The notes: generated from the sequence alone by a model not told the origin. A stretch of DNA of 64,000 nt from Rhizobium sp. P40RR-XXII (GCF_012641405.1 NZ_JABAII010000003.1:248001-312000); one strand, 5' to 3'. Numbered from the stretch's first letter, positions 28,173 to 39,795 are shown. A program made the numbers and translations.

Positions 28173-28544
28173 TTACTTTTGGTCGAACAGATCGCCGCAC
28201 GCCTGACAGGCGAAGTACATTTCCTGCTTGTTACATTGAACATGGCCCGTGGCACCCGCCCGGATATTCCAGTCACAGATTTTCCCGCCCCACTTTAACG
28301 TGCCCTCTATGTAGCAGGGGGCAAGATCATAATCGTCGTGGAGGACCCTGGCATCAATCTGTTTTGCACGCTTGAAGAATTCCCGAGCCTTTGCAGGTGA
28401 CAAGGCGACATCCGACTCGCGACACCGATCAGGTTCCTCGGAACGAAAGGCAATGATCTTCAGATCGGCGATCTGTTCGCAATGCGCTGCGGCAGACGTA
28501 CACAGCAACGCGGCCGCAGTCAGGATGATAATTCGACTAGCCAT
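28173..28544 (-). CDS. Small exported Cys-containing protein, unknown function
   Basis: This 123-residue protein has a signal peptide (residues 1-21, AALLCTSAAAHCE) and a mature part with six or more cysteines, including C-x-x-C at FACQACGD near the end. The last part (VQCNKQEMYFACQACGDLF) might bind metal or form disulfides. AGGA lies 9 bases before the ATG. Nothing else was recognised. It is likely periplasmic. Confidence 0.7.
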   Translation of the reverse strand: MASRIIILTAAALLCTSAAAHCEQIADLKIIAFRSEEPDRCRESDVALSPAKAREFFKRAKQIDARVLHDDYDLAPCYIEGTLKWGGKICDWNIRAGATGHVQCNKQEMYFACQACGDLFDQK

Positions 28545-28947
28545 TTGCGTAGTCCTGCAATCGCGTCACCCGATTTTTTACCAATGTGTCTGGCCAATTC
28601 AGCTGGGTCTTGGCCATCCAGCGTCAACCTATGCGTTGAGCGATTTTGACATCGCCTCACCCTGTCTTTGCATTATGTGTGGCAGCACACAATCATATGC
28701 CATTTCCGGCGCAATTGTTTGAGATTGGCGGCGGTATCGAACACACCAATTGAGAGGGATCGTTCCAGGCACGATCCGAGGGCGTGATGCTCGACGACGC
28801 GATGTTATGGAGCCCTCTCCGGTCGAGATCTCGCACTTCGTCTCCCATGCAGGCAACCGCTGCCATCGCTCAAGGCGGTCCAAAGCTTGAGATCGCAATT
28901 GCAATTGGAGGCTCATTTTAGGATGCCGAAATTTCCCGCTGCTGCGA
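28545..28947. other. Intergenic stretch, possible 46-codon ORF
   Basis: No secure gene is seen. On the minus strand a GTG at 28660 opens a 46-codon frame that ends at 28520, inside the start of the exported-protein gene. Its product (LTLDGQDPAELARHIGKKSG and so on) looks protein-like but has no recognised family. A longer minus-strand frame at 28629-29018 overlaps the end of the M48 gene and looks like a shadow. Confidence 0.35.
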
Positions 28948-30876
28948 TCACTGCGACAGATGCATGGTCTGCGATTTTTCAAGGTTGGTGAGCGGGGGCG
29001 AAACGGCCCTGCCTGCATGGGCGATCAGACTATCGGGTGAGCAACAAGCCGAAATATTCTCGGATGGCCCGATGAACACGACGTCCGCATAGATATGCAA
29101 GCGTGGCAGCAGACGCTCCAGCAGCCTTTTGCAAGCCGAGGCATTCACATCTTCTTCGCCGGTCAATCTGCCGACCATGCGCATGAACCAGTCATCATAG
29201 GCCTCGACGTAGAGGAACCACCCGGGCGCATCCGGTCTGTCGGCCGGCTTGTCGCGGCAAAGCCAAACGGAGCGCGCATGGGCAAAGAGCGGTTGCAATA
29301 CGCCTTGCAGCAGTGCGACTTCGGATGCGTCCATCCCATGCGGAAAATGCTCGTTGAGCACAAACTGCCCCGCATCTTGGCCGGTCCATAATTTGTCGGC
29401 GACATGCCGATGGTGCTCTGCCGTCACCCTGTCTCCCGTCCGCAAGCAGAGTTCGCAAAGACGGCGATGAACGTCATATACGGAGGTCGACGAGTTCTGG
29501 CCGATGCGATGCCATAGGGCTATCGCTGCGCCAAAGTCACCATTTTGCTCCAGATCCTCGGCTTCAAACTGAAGAAGCGTGGGATCATCGGGTGAATGTC
29601 GCAATCCTTGCGCGATTGCCTCCCGACGAAGGGGACCTGCCGGATCAAATTTTTCCGCCAATTGCGCCAGAAGCAGCCAGTCCCCTTCATCAAACGTCTG
29701 CTGCTTGCGGCGGTGCAGCAGCTTTGCGAATTCCTCATGTTGGCGCGCATGCCAGCTCTCTGCGTCCCGCCAGGCTTGGGCGACATTCTCGCACCAGTTG
29801 GCGTCGAGCTGCGCGGCTATGCCGGATGCCTCGTTTCCCAGCCAATCCGTGGCTGCGGCCGTTTTCTCAAGGCGCCAGGGCAGGTGACCTGGAAGCGGAT
29901 CCGTCGGATCAAATCCTGTCGATGCTACGCGCTCGAAAAAGGCAGGATGCGTGCTGCGGGGATCCGGACCCTGACATAGAGCTTCGTGCAGCCAGGCTGC
30001 CGCCTGTGCGCCATCGTGCGGACGGCTCTCCGCCGGTTCCGCCAGAAGCTGTGTGAACGGCTGCACCTGAGCCGGTTCATCCACACCGGCTCGCGCGAAT
30101 AGGCCGGGCCAGAACCGGTCGGACATGGCTTTTTGCCTTAGAGCCAGTGCGAATTCAGCTTCCAGCGCCAGATCGGCACCGCACACTTGAACGGCTTGCG
30201 CATCGGCGAACATCTCGCAACGGCGCGAAAATTCCAGCGTTTCTCGCATCATGCGCGGCACGTACCAGGACAGAAACAGTCGAAGCGGCGCGGTGATCAG
30301 ACGATGATTGCGCTCATGCAGATCAGCCAGCGCTGCCCAGCGCTGGCGCGCCATATAGGCCCAGCGGGCGAAATGGCCATGCTGGCGGGAGATATGCGCG
30401 TATTCGTGGGCAATGACCACAGCTGCCTGGTCCCTGGTCAGGAGAGCGAGAAGCGGCAGGCCGAGCACGAGGATATGCTTCGACGGACCGGACCGCGCCG
30501 CGGTCTGGTATATGGATGCGTTGAGGTCGTCGTTGACATAGATCGCCGTGAAGGCCGGCGCCTCGCAGGCAAGGCGCAACCGTTCAATGTCGGCGGCAAG
30601 AGCCGGAACCTTGCCGGGATCCAGCAATATCCCATTCGAAACCGGCGGTGGCAGCGGTACGGCGCGGGCGCGCAGGACCATCAGCCCATAAAAGAACCAT
30701 GACAGCGACGGCAAGGCGAGAAGCGCCAGCAGCAGCGGCGAGGACAGAGAAAAAACCAGCAAAAGAGGCGAGAGAACCAGCAGGACACCGGAAAAGAGCA
30801 AAAGCGCATCGCCGAAGGCAAGCCAGATCAGGGCTCGCCATCTGCCTTCCTGCGGTGGCGGGAGGAGATTGTTCAT
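28948..30876 (-). CDS. M48-family membrane metalloprotease with C-terminal helical repeats
   Basis: This 642-residue protein has two close membrane helices (about 16-70) followed by an M48 peptidase domain. The zinc site is HEYAH at 157-161, with the downstream glutamate in CEMFAD (E221, D225). That is the HtpX/STE24-like arrangement. The part after residue 270 is hydrophilic and helical, with TPR-like segments, and is probably a substrate- or partner-binding domain. The ATG at 30876 lies 8 bases after the stop of the upstream gene. A longer frame to 31044 overlaps that gene and is not used. The two genes are probably co-transcribed. Confidence 0.85.
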   Translation of the reverse strand: MNNLLPPPQEGRWRALIWLAFGDALLLFSGVLLVLSPLLLVFSLSSPLLLALLALPSLSWFFYGLMVLRARAVPLPPPVSNGILLDPGKVPALAADIERLRLACEAPAFTAIYVNDDLNASIYQTAARSGPSKHILVLGLPLLALLTRDQAAVVIAHEYAHISRQHGHFARWAYMARQRWAALADLHERNHRLITAPLRLFLSWYVPRMMRETLEFSRRCEMFADAQAVQVCGADLALEAEFALALRQKAMSDRFWPGLFARAGVDEPAQVQPFTQLLAEPAESRPHDGAQAAAWLHEALCQGPDPRSTHPAFFERVASTGFDPTDPLPGHLPWRLEKTAAATDWLGNEASGIAAQLDANWCENVAQAWRDAESWHARQHEEFAKLLHRRKQQTFDEGDWLLLAQLAEKFDPAGPLRREAIAQGLRHSPDDPTLLQFEAEDLEQNGDFGAAIALWHRIGQNSSTSVYDVHRRLCELCLRTGDRVTAEHHRHVADKLWTGQDAGQFVLNEHFPHGMDASEVALLQGVLQPLFAHARSVWLCRDKPADRPDAPGWFLYVEAYDDWFMRMVGRLTGEEDVNASACKRLLERLLPRLHIYADVVFIGPSENISACCSPDSLIAHAGRAVSPPLTNLEKSQTMHLSQ

Positions 30877-30884
30877 CGCGGCGC

Positions 30885-32921
30885 TTACTTCGGAGGCAGA
30901 TGCTCTTTTGAAAGCTTCTTTCCAAGGAAGAAGGCCCGCAATGCCCGGCCGGCCATTTTCCATCCCGTCGATCCATAGACCTGCGTTTCCATCCAATCCA
31001 TTGATGAATGAGTGGGGAAAAGTTCCTTGTAGCGATCGAACCATTGCATGGCGATAAACTCGCTTTTTGGAACGCCATCGCCATGTTTATACGCCAGAAC
31101 CACCTCGCTATAAGCCTCGCCAGCAAGATGGTCGTCCTCGTGGGTAACGAAGGATTTCATATTGGCGACGGCCTCTTGTTTCTCCTCCTCGGTTCCGTGC
31201 CGCCGTCCAACGCTTGCAAGCCTGATGACAGATGCGCCAATTCCGCCCTCCATCGCCTTCACATAGTGGTCGCGGACCCGCTCGAAATTTTGACGGATCG
31301 TCAAATCGATCTTGTGAACGTTTTCGAGGCGCCAGGCGTAATTGTAAAAGGCCACCGCTTCCCCTTCCTCGACAGCTCGCTCAAGCCAGCGATCCGCTTC
31401 CTTGTCGTCCAGCAATTCCGGTTGGGTATCCGGTCGAATTCCCCTTGTAATATCATACATGCTCGCCGCGCTGGAATAGACACGCCTCTCGGCAAATGCG
31501 CGGGTGAGGTGGGTGGCCTCCTTTTGAAAGCCTCCGTCCCATATCATCCTGCAAGCGTGCACCGGCGTAAAAGCGTCCGGCTCATAGAATGGCGCCAACT
31601 CGGCCGCCCGGTCGATCAGTCGCGTGGCGATGGCCGGATCGGCCTCGATCCCCCACATGCCGTACTGCCAGGCGAAGGCCGCCATGGTGAGCATTGTCGG
31701 CTCGTCGAAACGGCGGGCGGCGGTTTGCAGCACGCGCGCATAAGCGCCTTCCACATCCTCGAAATGCTGGATCAGCATTAGGTTGGTGAAATCCCGGAAC
31801 GCACCGTCCACTCCGGGATAGGTCCGTGGCGGCTTGCAATAGCGGATGGATTCGACATGGCGCTGATGCGCCAGCTTCGTGTCGGCAAGCGAGTAATGGG
31901 TAAAATTGGCGTATTTTCCGAGAGAAATGAAACGCAGGGCATCGGAGAGATCCCGCGCGAGCCAGTTCTTAAAAATCTTCTCTCGGGCGGCGATTTCGCG
32001 CACGTCGCCTGGTTGCGGATATTCAGGCAGCGTCAATGCGTCATTAATGCCCGGCCAGCGGATGGAATTGCGCTCTTGCTCGTTCAATTGTGAACACAAA
32101 GGGCCGGTGGCGAATTTTTCGACCTCCCCCTCAGAGCCACCCCATCTGGGGCTCAAATACTGCGCGTAGTCCGCCAGGATATCCGGCCATCGCGGTCTGA
32201 GCGAAAGGCAATAGCGCAGCCAGTAATAGCCCGGATTTTCGATGTCGCCCTCTTGCGCGGGCGGAAGAGAACCCGGAAGTGCTGCGGTGAGGATGCCCGG
32301 CGGCTTCAATCCATACTTGGCGAGCTGAGCACATGCCGCTTCATAAAGGTCGGGGTCGAACTCGTCGCGCTGCATGGTTTTTTCAAGCGGCGTTCCGCGA
32401 AACAGTGCGTCGACGAAATCCGGCTGGCCAAGATATTGGCAGATCTGCATCATGGTTTCAGCGGCAAGCGCCGGACGCTCGGAGAGCGTCATTGCCTTCA
32501 ACAGATGTTCGGCCGCGGTTACACAAGCCATATGGGCGGCAACCCATTGATCTTCGCCAACTTCCGATGCCCAGGCCGCCGTGCGGATATCAGCAGCCCG
32601 ACGAAAATAATGGTGACCGAGAATATACCACGCATGGTAGGAATCCGGATAGGCCCGGGTCCAGTCATCCAGTAACTCAAGCCGCCGCGCGACATTCACG
32701 CTTGCATGGTCAAACAGGCCGGAACTGGTTGCAAGATACACATAGCGATCATCGGGGACATCGCCGGGTTGCCACCATACCGCTTCAAGCGATGCCACTA
32801 TGCGCTCCACCTCGTCGAAGCGCCGCTCAAGCATTGCCTTTCGCAGTTCTTCCTGCTGACGGAACCGCACCCATTGCGGGCCATCGAGCGGCAAGGGAGA
32901 CGAGCTTGTGGTCATCTGCAT
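30885..32921 (-). CDS. Large helical-repeat protein, DUF4034-like
   Basis: This 678-residue protein has no signal peptide or membrane helix. The N-terminal 200 residues (RFRQQEELRKAMLERRFDEV then LDDWTRAYPDSYHAWYILG) resemble DUF4034 proteins. Sel1- or TPR-like helices follow toward the C-terminus (EADRWLERAVEEGEAVAFYN, then AYKHGDGVPKSEFIAMQWF). The start at 32921 is chosen because AAGGAG lies six bases before it; frames further upstream are open but unsupported. It probably forms one operon with the M48 protease and may present substrates to it. The function is unknown. Confidence 0.75.
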   Translation of the reverse strand: MQMTTSSSPLPLDGPQWVRFRQQEELRKAMLERRFDEVERIVASLEAVWWQPGDVPDDRYVYLATSSGLFDHASVNVARRLELLDDWTRAYPDSYHAWYILGHHYFRRAADIRTAAWASEVGEDQWVAAHMACVTAAEHLLKAMTLSERPALAAETMMQICQYLGQPDFVDALFRGTPLEKTMQRDEFDPDLYEAACAQLAKYGLKPPGILTAALPGSLPPAQEGDIENPGYYWLRYCLSLRPRWPDILADYAQYLSPRWGGSEGEVEKFATGPLCSQLNEQERNSIRWPGINDALTLPEYPQPGDVREIAAREKIFKNWLARDLSDALRFISLGKYANFTHYSLADTKLAHQRHVESIRYCKPPRTYPGVDGAFRDFTNLMLIQHFEDVEGAYARVLQTAARRFDEPTMLTMAAFAWQYGMWGIEADPAIATRLIDRAAELAPFYEPDAFTPVHACRMIWDGGFQKEATHLTRAFAERRVYSSAASMYDITRGIRPDTQPELLDDKEADRWLERAVEEGEAVAFYNYAWRLENVHKIDLTIRQNFERVRDHYVKAMEGGIGASVIRLASVGRRHGTEEEKQEAVANMKSFVTHEDDHLAGEAYSEVVLAYKHGDGVPKSEFIAMQWFDRYKELFPTHSSMDWMETQVYGSTGWKMAGRALRAFFLGKKLSKEHLPPK

Positions 32922-33100
32922 CGGCGGCTCCTTTGCGTCCAGCGCGGGTCGATTGCAATTCGGCCCAACGGAGACCCCGTCGGAAACCATAGGCATGGCC
33001 CGAACCGAATCCGGGATCATGCGCGTTTGATGTGTAACGCGAATGCATCACACATTTCAACCATCGGCCGTACTCAGCTCTGCCTGATTTATTCAGGGCC

Positions 33101-34243
33101 TCAGATCAATCCTCGCTTGGCGAGGTTGCGCATCAGATGCGAAGTTCCGAATGTCCAGGGTAGGCATTCGGTCGACAGCAGCACGCGGTTGCGCAGTGAT
33201 CCGAGCTTGTCGTTGGAAATAGTGACGATGTCGCCGACCTTGTGGGTGAAGCCTTGCCCTGGCGTATCGCGGTCCTCGACGGGAGCGAAAAGCGTTCCCA
33301 TGAACAGCACGAAACCGTCCGGATATTGATGATGGCGGCCGATGGTCTGGGAGACGAGGTCGAGCGGATCGCGGCTAATTTCCTTCATCGATGAGCGCCC
33401 ATGCAGCACATAACCGTCCTCGCCTTCGACCTTCAGGTCGAGATCGGCGTTGCGCACGTCGTCCAGGCCGTAAGTCTCGTCGAACAGGCGGATGAAAGGG
33501 CCGATCGAGCAGGAAGCGTTGTTGTCCTTCGCCTTGCCGAGCAACAGGGCCGACCGGCCCTCGACATCGCGCAGGTTGACATCGTTGCCGAGCGTCGCGC
33601 CCTTCACACGGCCCTGGCTATCAACGGCAAGCACGATTTCCGGCTCGGGATTGTTCCATTTGGAGATCGGATGCAGGCCGACATCTGCGCCCAACCCGAC
33701 CGAGGACATGACCTGCGACTTGGAAAAGACCTCGGCATCCGGGCCGATGCCGACTTCGAGATATTGCGACCATACGCCTTCTTCGATCAGGGCAGCCTTG
33801 ACCTTGGCGGCTTCGGGAGAGCCGGCCTTGAGATTGCGCAGGCTGTCGCCGATCAGCGCGGTCACCTTGCCGCGGATCGCTTCGGCAAGGTCCGGATTGC
33901 CGGCGGCGCGTTCCTCGATGACGCGCTCCAGCATCGAACGGGCGAAGGTGACGCCGCAGGCCTTGATCGCCTGCAAATCGATGGGCGCGAGAAGGTGGAT
34001 GGACGAGAGATCGGCCTTGGCGGTCAGCAAGTCACCGAGCTTGGCGACGGCTTCGCCTTTCTGGGCGCGAACGAACGCAACCGGATCGTCCTTTTCCAGC
34101 AGGTCGCGTATGGTCGGCGCTTCCTTCGAAGTGATGTCGTAAAGCGTGCCATCTCGAACGGTGACGAGTGCAGGGCCTTCCACATCCGGGCGCCAGAGGC
34201 GACCGACGAATGTTCCGGTGGTGAATGTATCTGAGCTCGCCAT
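33101..34243 (-). CDS. Fumarylacetoacetate hydrolase (FAH)-family enzyme
   Basis: This 380-residue protein has the FAH fold in its second half: the metal-binding E-x-E region in NNPEPEIVLAVD near residue 195-206, then GNDVNLRDVEGRSALLLGKAKD. FAH-family enzymes act on 2-keto acids as hydrolases, decarboxylases or dehydratases. Sugar-acid dehydratases such as KdaD belong to it, so a role in sugar-acid breakdown is possible given the sugar genes upstream. The ATG at 34243 is preceded by GGAGGAG; an upstream TTG at 34261 is less likely. A terminator-like hairpin (34368-34396) separates it from agaL2, so it may have its own promoter. Confidence 0.85.
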   Translation of the reverse strand: MASSDTFTTGTFVGRLWRPDVEGPALVTVRDGTLYDITSKEAPTIRDLLEKDDPVAFVRAQKGEAVAKLGDLLTAKADLSSIHLLAPIDLQAIKACGVTFARSMLERVIEERAAGNPDLAEAIRGKVTALIGDSLRNLKAGSPEAAKVKAALIEEGVWSQYLEVGIGPDAEVFSKSQVMSSVGLGADVGLHPISKWNNPEPEIVLAVDSQGRVKGATLGNDVNLRDVEGRSALLLGKAKDNNASCSIGPFIRLFDETYGLDDVRNADLDLKVEGEDGYVLHGRSSMKEISRDPLDLVSQTIGRHHQYPDGFVLFMGTLFAPVEDRDTPGQGFTHKVGDIVTISNDKLGSLRNRVLLSTECLPWTFGTSHLMRNLAKRGLI

Positions 34244-34367
34244 GTCGTTCGTCTCCTCCAAACTGCGAGTGTTTTCTAACCCAGGCGAATGTGCTTTGCC
34301 ACCGGTTATCGATACGATATTCGCCCATGTTTTGGATTTTCACTTTCTCCAACACGGCCAAAGACAT

Positions 34368-34396
34368 AAGGCCCCGCGGCAGCGCCGCGAGGCCTT
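34368..34396 (-). terminator. Hairpin after agaL2
   Basis: The arms AAGGCCCCGCGGC and GCCGCGAGGCCTT have one mismatch and a three-base loop (AGC). It lies 28 bases past the stop of the minus-strand GH4 gene. The T-run on that strand is broken (ATGTCTTT), but the stem is very stable. Confidence 0.65.
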
Positions 34397-34424
34397 TTGG
34401 GCCGCAAGCCAGGGAGAGAAGGCT

Positions 34425-35795
34425 TCAGGCGGCCTGAACCTTACGATTGCCGCGCGCCCATTCCGGCAGCCAATCGCCATGAGCGACGAGCAGTTCATCG
34501 ACCAGCGCCCAGATCTGGTCGAGATCGAGCTCGGCTGCCGTGTGCGGATCCATCATCGCGGCGTGGTAGATGTGTTCGCGATTTTCGGTTATCAGGGCTT
34601 TGACCGTCAGTTCCTGCACGTTGATGTTCGTGCGGATGAGGGCCGTCAGCTGCGGCGGCAGGTCGCCGACATAGGTCGGCTGGATGCCGGAGGCATCGAC
34701 GAGGCAGGCGACTTCCGCCGCGCAATTAAAGGGCAGCGATGTAATGCAGCCATTGTTGCGGACATTGCCGTAGATGACGGAGGGTTCACCGGTCCAGACC
34801 GAATTGATGATCGAGGAGGCGTATTCCTTCGATTGCTTGACCTCGATCTTCTCGGCCGTGCGATATTCCTCGGCCTGGCTCTTCCAGCGCGCCACCTGCT
34901 CGATGCAGCGCTTCGGATATTCGTCGAGCGGAATGCCGAACTTCTCAATCAGGTCCTCTCGGCCTTCCTTGATGAAGTAGGGTGTGTATTCGGCGAAATG
35001 TTCGGAGCTTTCAGTGACGAAATAGCCGAGCCGGGTCAGCATCTCATAGCGCACCTTGTTCGGGCAGCGCGGGTTCCAGCCGGGCTTCGGCGCACGTCCC
35101 TCGTGATAGGCGCGCACGAGATCGGGGTAGAGGTTGCGATAGGAACCATCAGCCTGGCGATGCTCGAATTCGAGATAGAAGGCCATGTGGTTGATGCCAG
35201 CCGAGCGGTAGCGGATCTCCTCATAGGGAATGTCGAGATCATGCGCCAGTTCCATCGCCGTCCCCTGTACGGAATGGCAAAGACCGACCTGCTTGATCGT
35301 GGGGTACTTGTCGCCGATCGCCCATGTGTTGATGGCCATGGGGTTCACATATTGCAGCATGATCGCATCCGGGCAGACAGCGAGCATGTCCTCGCAGATC
35401 TTCCAGAGATGCGGAACCGTGCGCAGGCCGCGCATGATGCCGCCGACGCCAAGCGTGTCGGCGATCGTTTGGCGTAGCCCATACTTCTTCGGCACTTCGA
35501 AATCGGTGACGGTGCAGGGCTCGTAGCCGCCGATCTGGAAGGCGACGACGACAAAATGCGCGCCGTCGAGCGCCTTGCGCTGGTCGGTAAAGATTTCGAC
35601 CGTGGCGGGTGCGCCCAGCGTCGAAGCAAGCTTGCGGGCGACGATGGCGCTTTCGTCCAGCCGCTGCGGATTGATGTCCATCAGCGCAATCCTGGCGCCT
35701 GCCAGGGCAGGACGCTGCAAGACGTCGCCGATGATATTCTTCATGAAGACGGTCGAACCGGCTCCGATGAATGTGATCTTGGGAGTGCCTGTCAT
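34425..35795 (-). CDS. agaL2: GH4 alpha-galactosidase/alpha-glucosidase (AgaL2 position)
   Basis: This 456-residue GH4 glycosidase needs NAD+ and a divalent metal and hydrolyses glycosides by oxidation at C3 and elimination. The NAD-binding loop is FIGAGSTVF near residues 9-17. The metal ligands are C173 in GLCHSVQGT and H203 in INHMAFYL. Family members of this length cleave alpha-galactosides such as melibiose or raffinose, or alpha-glucosides. It is the last gene of the minus-strand agp-like operon, 18 bases after the ATPase gene, as in the S. meliloti agpABCD-agaL2 order. The symbol rests on that order. Confidence 0.85.
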   Translation of the reverse strand: MTGTPKITFIGAGSTVFMKNIIGDVLQRPALAGARIALMDINPQRLDESAIVARKLASTLGAPATVEIFTDQRKALDGAHFVVVAFQIGGYEPCTVTDFEVPKKYGLRQTIADTLGVGGIMRGLRTVPHLWKICEDMLAVCPDAIMLQYVNPMAINTWAIGDKYPTIKQVGLCHSVQGTAMELAHDLDIPYEEIRYRSAGINHMAFYLEFEHRQADGSYRNLYPDLVRAYHEGRAPKPGWNPRCPNKVRYEMLTRLGYFVTESSEHFAEYTPYFIKEGREDLIEKFGIPLDEYPKRCIEQVARWKSQAEEYRTAEKIEVKQSKEYASSIINSVWTGEPSVIYGNVRNNGCITSLPFNCAAEVACLVDASGIQPTYVGDLPPQLTALIRTNINVQELTVKALITENREHIYHAAMMDPHTAAELDLDQIWALVDELLVAHGDWLPEWARGNRKVQAA

Positions 35796-35813
35796 TTCAA
35801 AATCTCCTGAATG

Positions 35814-37484
<1,671 letters not shown>

Positions 37485-37498
37485 GTCCGGGTCTCTTC

Positions 37499-38626
37499 TC
37501 AATAGGGGTCGATCGCGTCGCGCAGACCGTCGCCAAGGGCGTTGAAGGCGAAGACGGTGACGAGAACGAAGGCGACGGGGGTGAGGATCCAGGGATAGGA
37601 GCCGATGACGGAATAGGTCGACGTATCCTGCAGCATCAGCCCCCAGGAGATCAGCGGCGGCTTGACGGCAAAGCCTAAGAAGCCGAGGAAGGATTCCAGC
37701 AGCACCACGCTCGGGATCGCGAGCGTCACCGTCACGATCACGTGGCTCATGACGTTCGGGAAAATATGCTGCAGGATGATGCGCCGGTCGGTCGCGCCGA
37801 CCGCCATGGCCGCGCGGACGTAATCGATCCGTGCGAGGGCCAGCGTTTTGCCGCGCACCTCGCGTGACATCTGCGCCCAGCCGAGCGCCGACATGACGAT
37901 GATGACGAAGGCGAGGAAGACGTTGGTCGGTGCCGTCACGGGGATCAGCGAGGTCAGCGCCAGGTAGAGCGGCAATTGCGGGAAGGCCAATACCACTTCG
38001 ACAAAACGCTGGATCCAGGCATCGAGCGTGCCGCCGAAATAGCCCGATATCATGCCGACCGCAGTGCCGACGACGGTGACGATGGCAACGACCGTCAAGG
38101 CGATCATCAAAGAGATGCGTGAACCGTAGATGGCGCGCGACAGCACGTCCCGGCCGAACTTGTCCGTGCCGAGGAAATGGACGGGACCGCCGTCGGTGGC
38201 GCCGAAGAGATGCCGGTCGCCGGGGATCAGGCCGAAGAGATGGTAGGGGTCGCCCTTGACGAAGAGGCCAAGCAGACGGGGGTGATCGTAATCCGGGCCG
38301 ACGATCGGCTGGAAGGTTACGGGATCGAGATCGCTCGTCTCGGCGAGGGCATAGACCCGCGGCTGCAAGACGAAATTGCCGTCCTTGTCGTGAAAGCTGA
38401 TGACCTGCGGCGGCGCGAAGCCGGTGTCGGTCGCCTTCGGATCGAGCGGTGCGACGAATTCGGCGAAGATCGCCATCAGCAGCAGCAGAACGACGAGGGT
38501 AAGGCCGCCCATGCCGGTCCAGGAACGCTTCAGGCGACGCCAGACCAGCGCGATGTAGCTCTCGTTGCCGCTCTTCTGCTTGATCTTTTCTTCCGGCGGC
38601 GGCGGGGAGTTGCTGAAGGCTAGCAT
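37499..38626 (-). CDS. agpC: Alpha-galactoside ABC permease (AgpC-like)
   Basis: This 375-residue BPD_transp_1 permease has the DppC-type motif GTDKFGRDVLSRAIYGSRIS near 148-167 after a long periplasmic insertion, as in the permease at 6051. The EAA loop (YVRAAMAVGATDRRIILQHI) lies near 262-281. It has about six membrane helices. It overlaps the other permease gene by one base and precedes the ATPase gene by 14 bases. Confidence 0.92.
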   Translation of the reverse strand: MLAFSNSPPPPEEKIKQKSGNESYIALVWRRLKRSWTGMGGLTLVVLLLLMAIFAEFVAPLDPKATDTGFAPPQVISFHDKDGNFVLQPRVYALAETSDLDPVTFQPIVGPDYDHPRLLGLFVKGDPYHLFGLIPGDRHLFGATDGGPVHFLGTDKFGRDVLSRAIYGSRISLMIALTVVAIVTVVGTAVGMISGYFGGTLDAWIQRFVEVVLAFPQLPLYLALTSLIPVTAPTNVFLAFVIIVMSALGWAQMSREVRGKTLALARIDYVRAAMAVGATDRRIILQHIFPNVMSHVIVTVTLAIPSVVLLESFLGFLGFAVKPPLISWGLMLQDTSTYSVIGSYPWILTPVAFVLVTVFAFNALGDGLRDAIDPY

Positions 38627-39636
38627 CAGTGGATCCCTCCCTGTTGACGCACACGCGGATCGAGCAGGGCAAGCAACACGTCAGCGATGATGTTACCAAT
38701 GATGAGGGTTGCCGACAGCACCATCATGAAGGTTGCGGTCACGTAGACGTCGCCGACCGCCATCGAGCCGACGATCGCCGGCCCGACGGTCGGCAGCGTG
38801 AAGATGATCGCGGTCTCGATTTCGCCGGTCAGCATATAGGGCAGGACGACGCCCTGATACATGATCAGGGGGTGCAGCGCATTCGGCACGGCATGGCGCA
38901 TGACGACGGCGCCGCCGGAAAGGCCCTTGGCGCGCGCCGTCTCCACATATTGGGCATTCAGCGTGTCGAGCAGGTTGCCGCGCATGATGCGCATATTGTA
39001 GGCGAGGCCGCCGAACGTGGCGATCGCGACGACCGGCCAGACATGCTTGACGAGATCGGCGAATTTGGCCCAGGACCATGGCGCTCCGCCATATTGCGGC
39101 GAGAAGAAACTGCCGATCTCCGAGACGTTGAGCTGGAAGACGAGGATATAGACGATGATCAGCGCCATCAGAAAGCGCGGCACGGTCATGCCGAGGAAGG
39201 AGATGCCGGCAAGCAGATTATCGATCCAGCTATATTGCCGCGTTGCGGCCCATATGCCGAAACCGATGCCGAGAATGGATGCGAGGATGTGGCATACCAG
39301 CGCCAATGCCAGGGTGCGCGGCAGGCGTTCGCCGACGACATCGGCCACCGGCTTGTTGTAGACCATGCTGTAGCCGAAATCGCCTTTGGTGACGATGCCG
39401 CCGATCCAGTTGAAATATTGGACGATCATCGGCTTATCGAGGCCATGTTCCTTGCGGTAGGCCTGCGCCTGCGCATCGGCCTGTTCGAAGGATGCGCCGC
39501 CCTGGTTTATCAGCTGCGAGCGGATGTAATCGGCATAATCACCCGGCGGCGCCTGTATGATGGCGAAGGTCACCACGCTCAGGATCAGGAGCACGGGAAT
39601 GGCGGAGGCTATGCGAACGAGCAGGAATCGTAACAT
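38626..39636 (-). CDS. agpB: Alpha-galactoside ABC permease (AgpB-like)
   Basis: This 336-residue DppB-type permease has PPGDYADYIRSQL near residues 31-43, EHGLDKPMIVQYFNW near 64-78, and the EAA loop YVETARAKGLSGGAVVMRHA near 231-250. It pairs with AgpC. It lies 159 bases after the binding-protein gene, a space that could hold an attenuating structure, although none was identified. Confidence 0.92.
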   Translation of the reverse strand: MLRFLLVRIASAIPVLLILSVVTFAIIQAPPGDYADYIRSQLINQGGASFEQADAQAQAYRKEHGLDKPMIVQYFNWIGGIVTKGDFGYSMVYNKPVADVVGERLPRTLALALVCHILASILGIGFGIWAATRQYSWIDNLLAGISFLGMTVPRFLMALIIVYILVFQLNVSEIGSFFSPQYGGAPWSWAKFADLVKHVWPVVAIATFGGLAYNMRIMRGNLLDTLNAQYVETARAKGLSGGAVVMRHAVPNALHPLIMYQGVVLPYMLTGEIETAIIFTLPTVGPAIVGSMAVGDVYVTATFMMVLSATLIIGNIIADVLLALLDPRVRQQGGIH

Positions 39637-39795
39637 CGGACGGTTCGCTTCTCTTGATGCTGTCGACGATCTCGATCCGGTGAGGACGATATGCGCCAGC
39701 GGTTCATGTTTGCCCGGCGATGGCTGATCGCTGGAATGCTTCGAGTTTCCATGGCAGCCGGCGTCATGCCTGCTGCCATGGGGTCGGTTGGAACC

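Noticed and set aside
34146..35477. Plus-strand open frame of 443 codons
   Set aside because: It runs across the FAH start and the antisense of the GH4 gene; both of those are well supported.
37485..38699. N-terminal extension of the AgpD frame
   Set aside because: The open frame continues upstream through the permease gene in another frame; the ATPase proper starts at the ATG at 37484 with a good ribosome-binding site.
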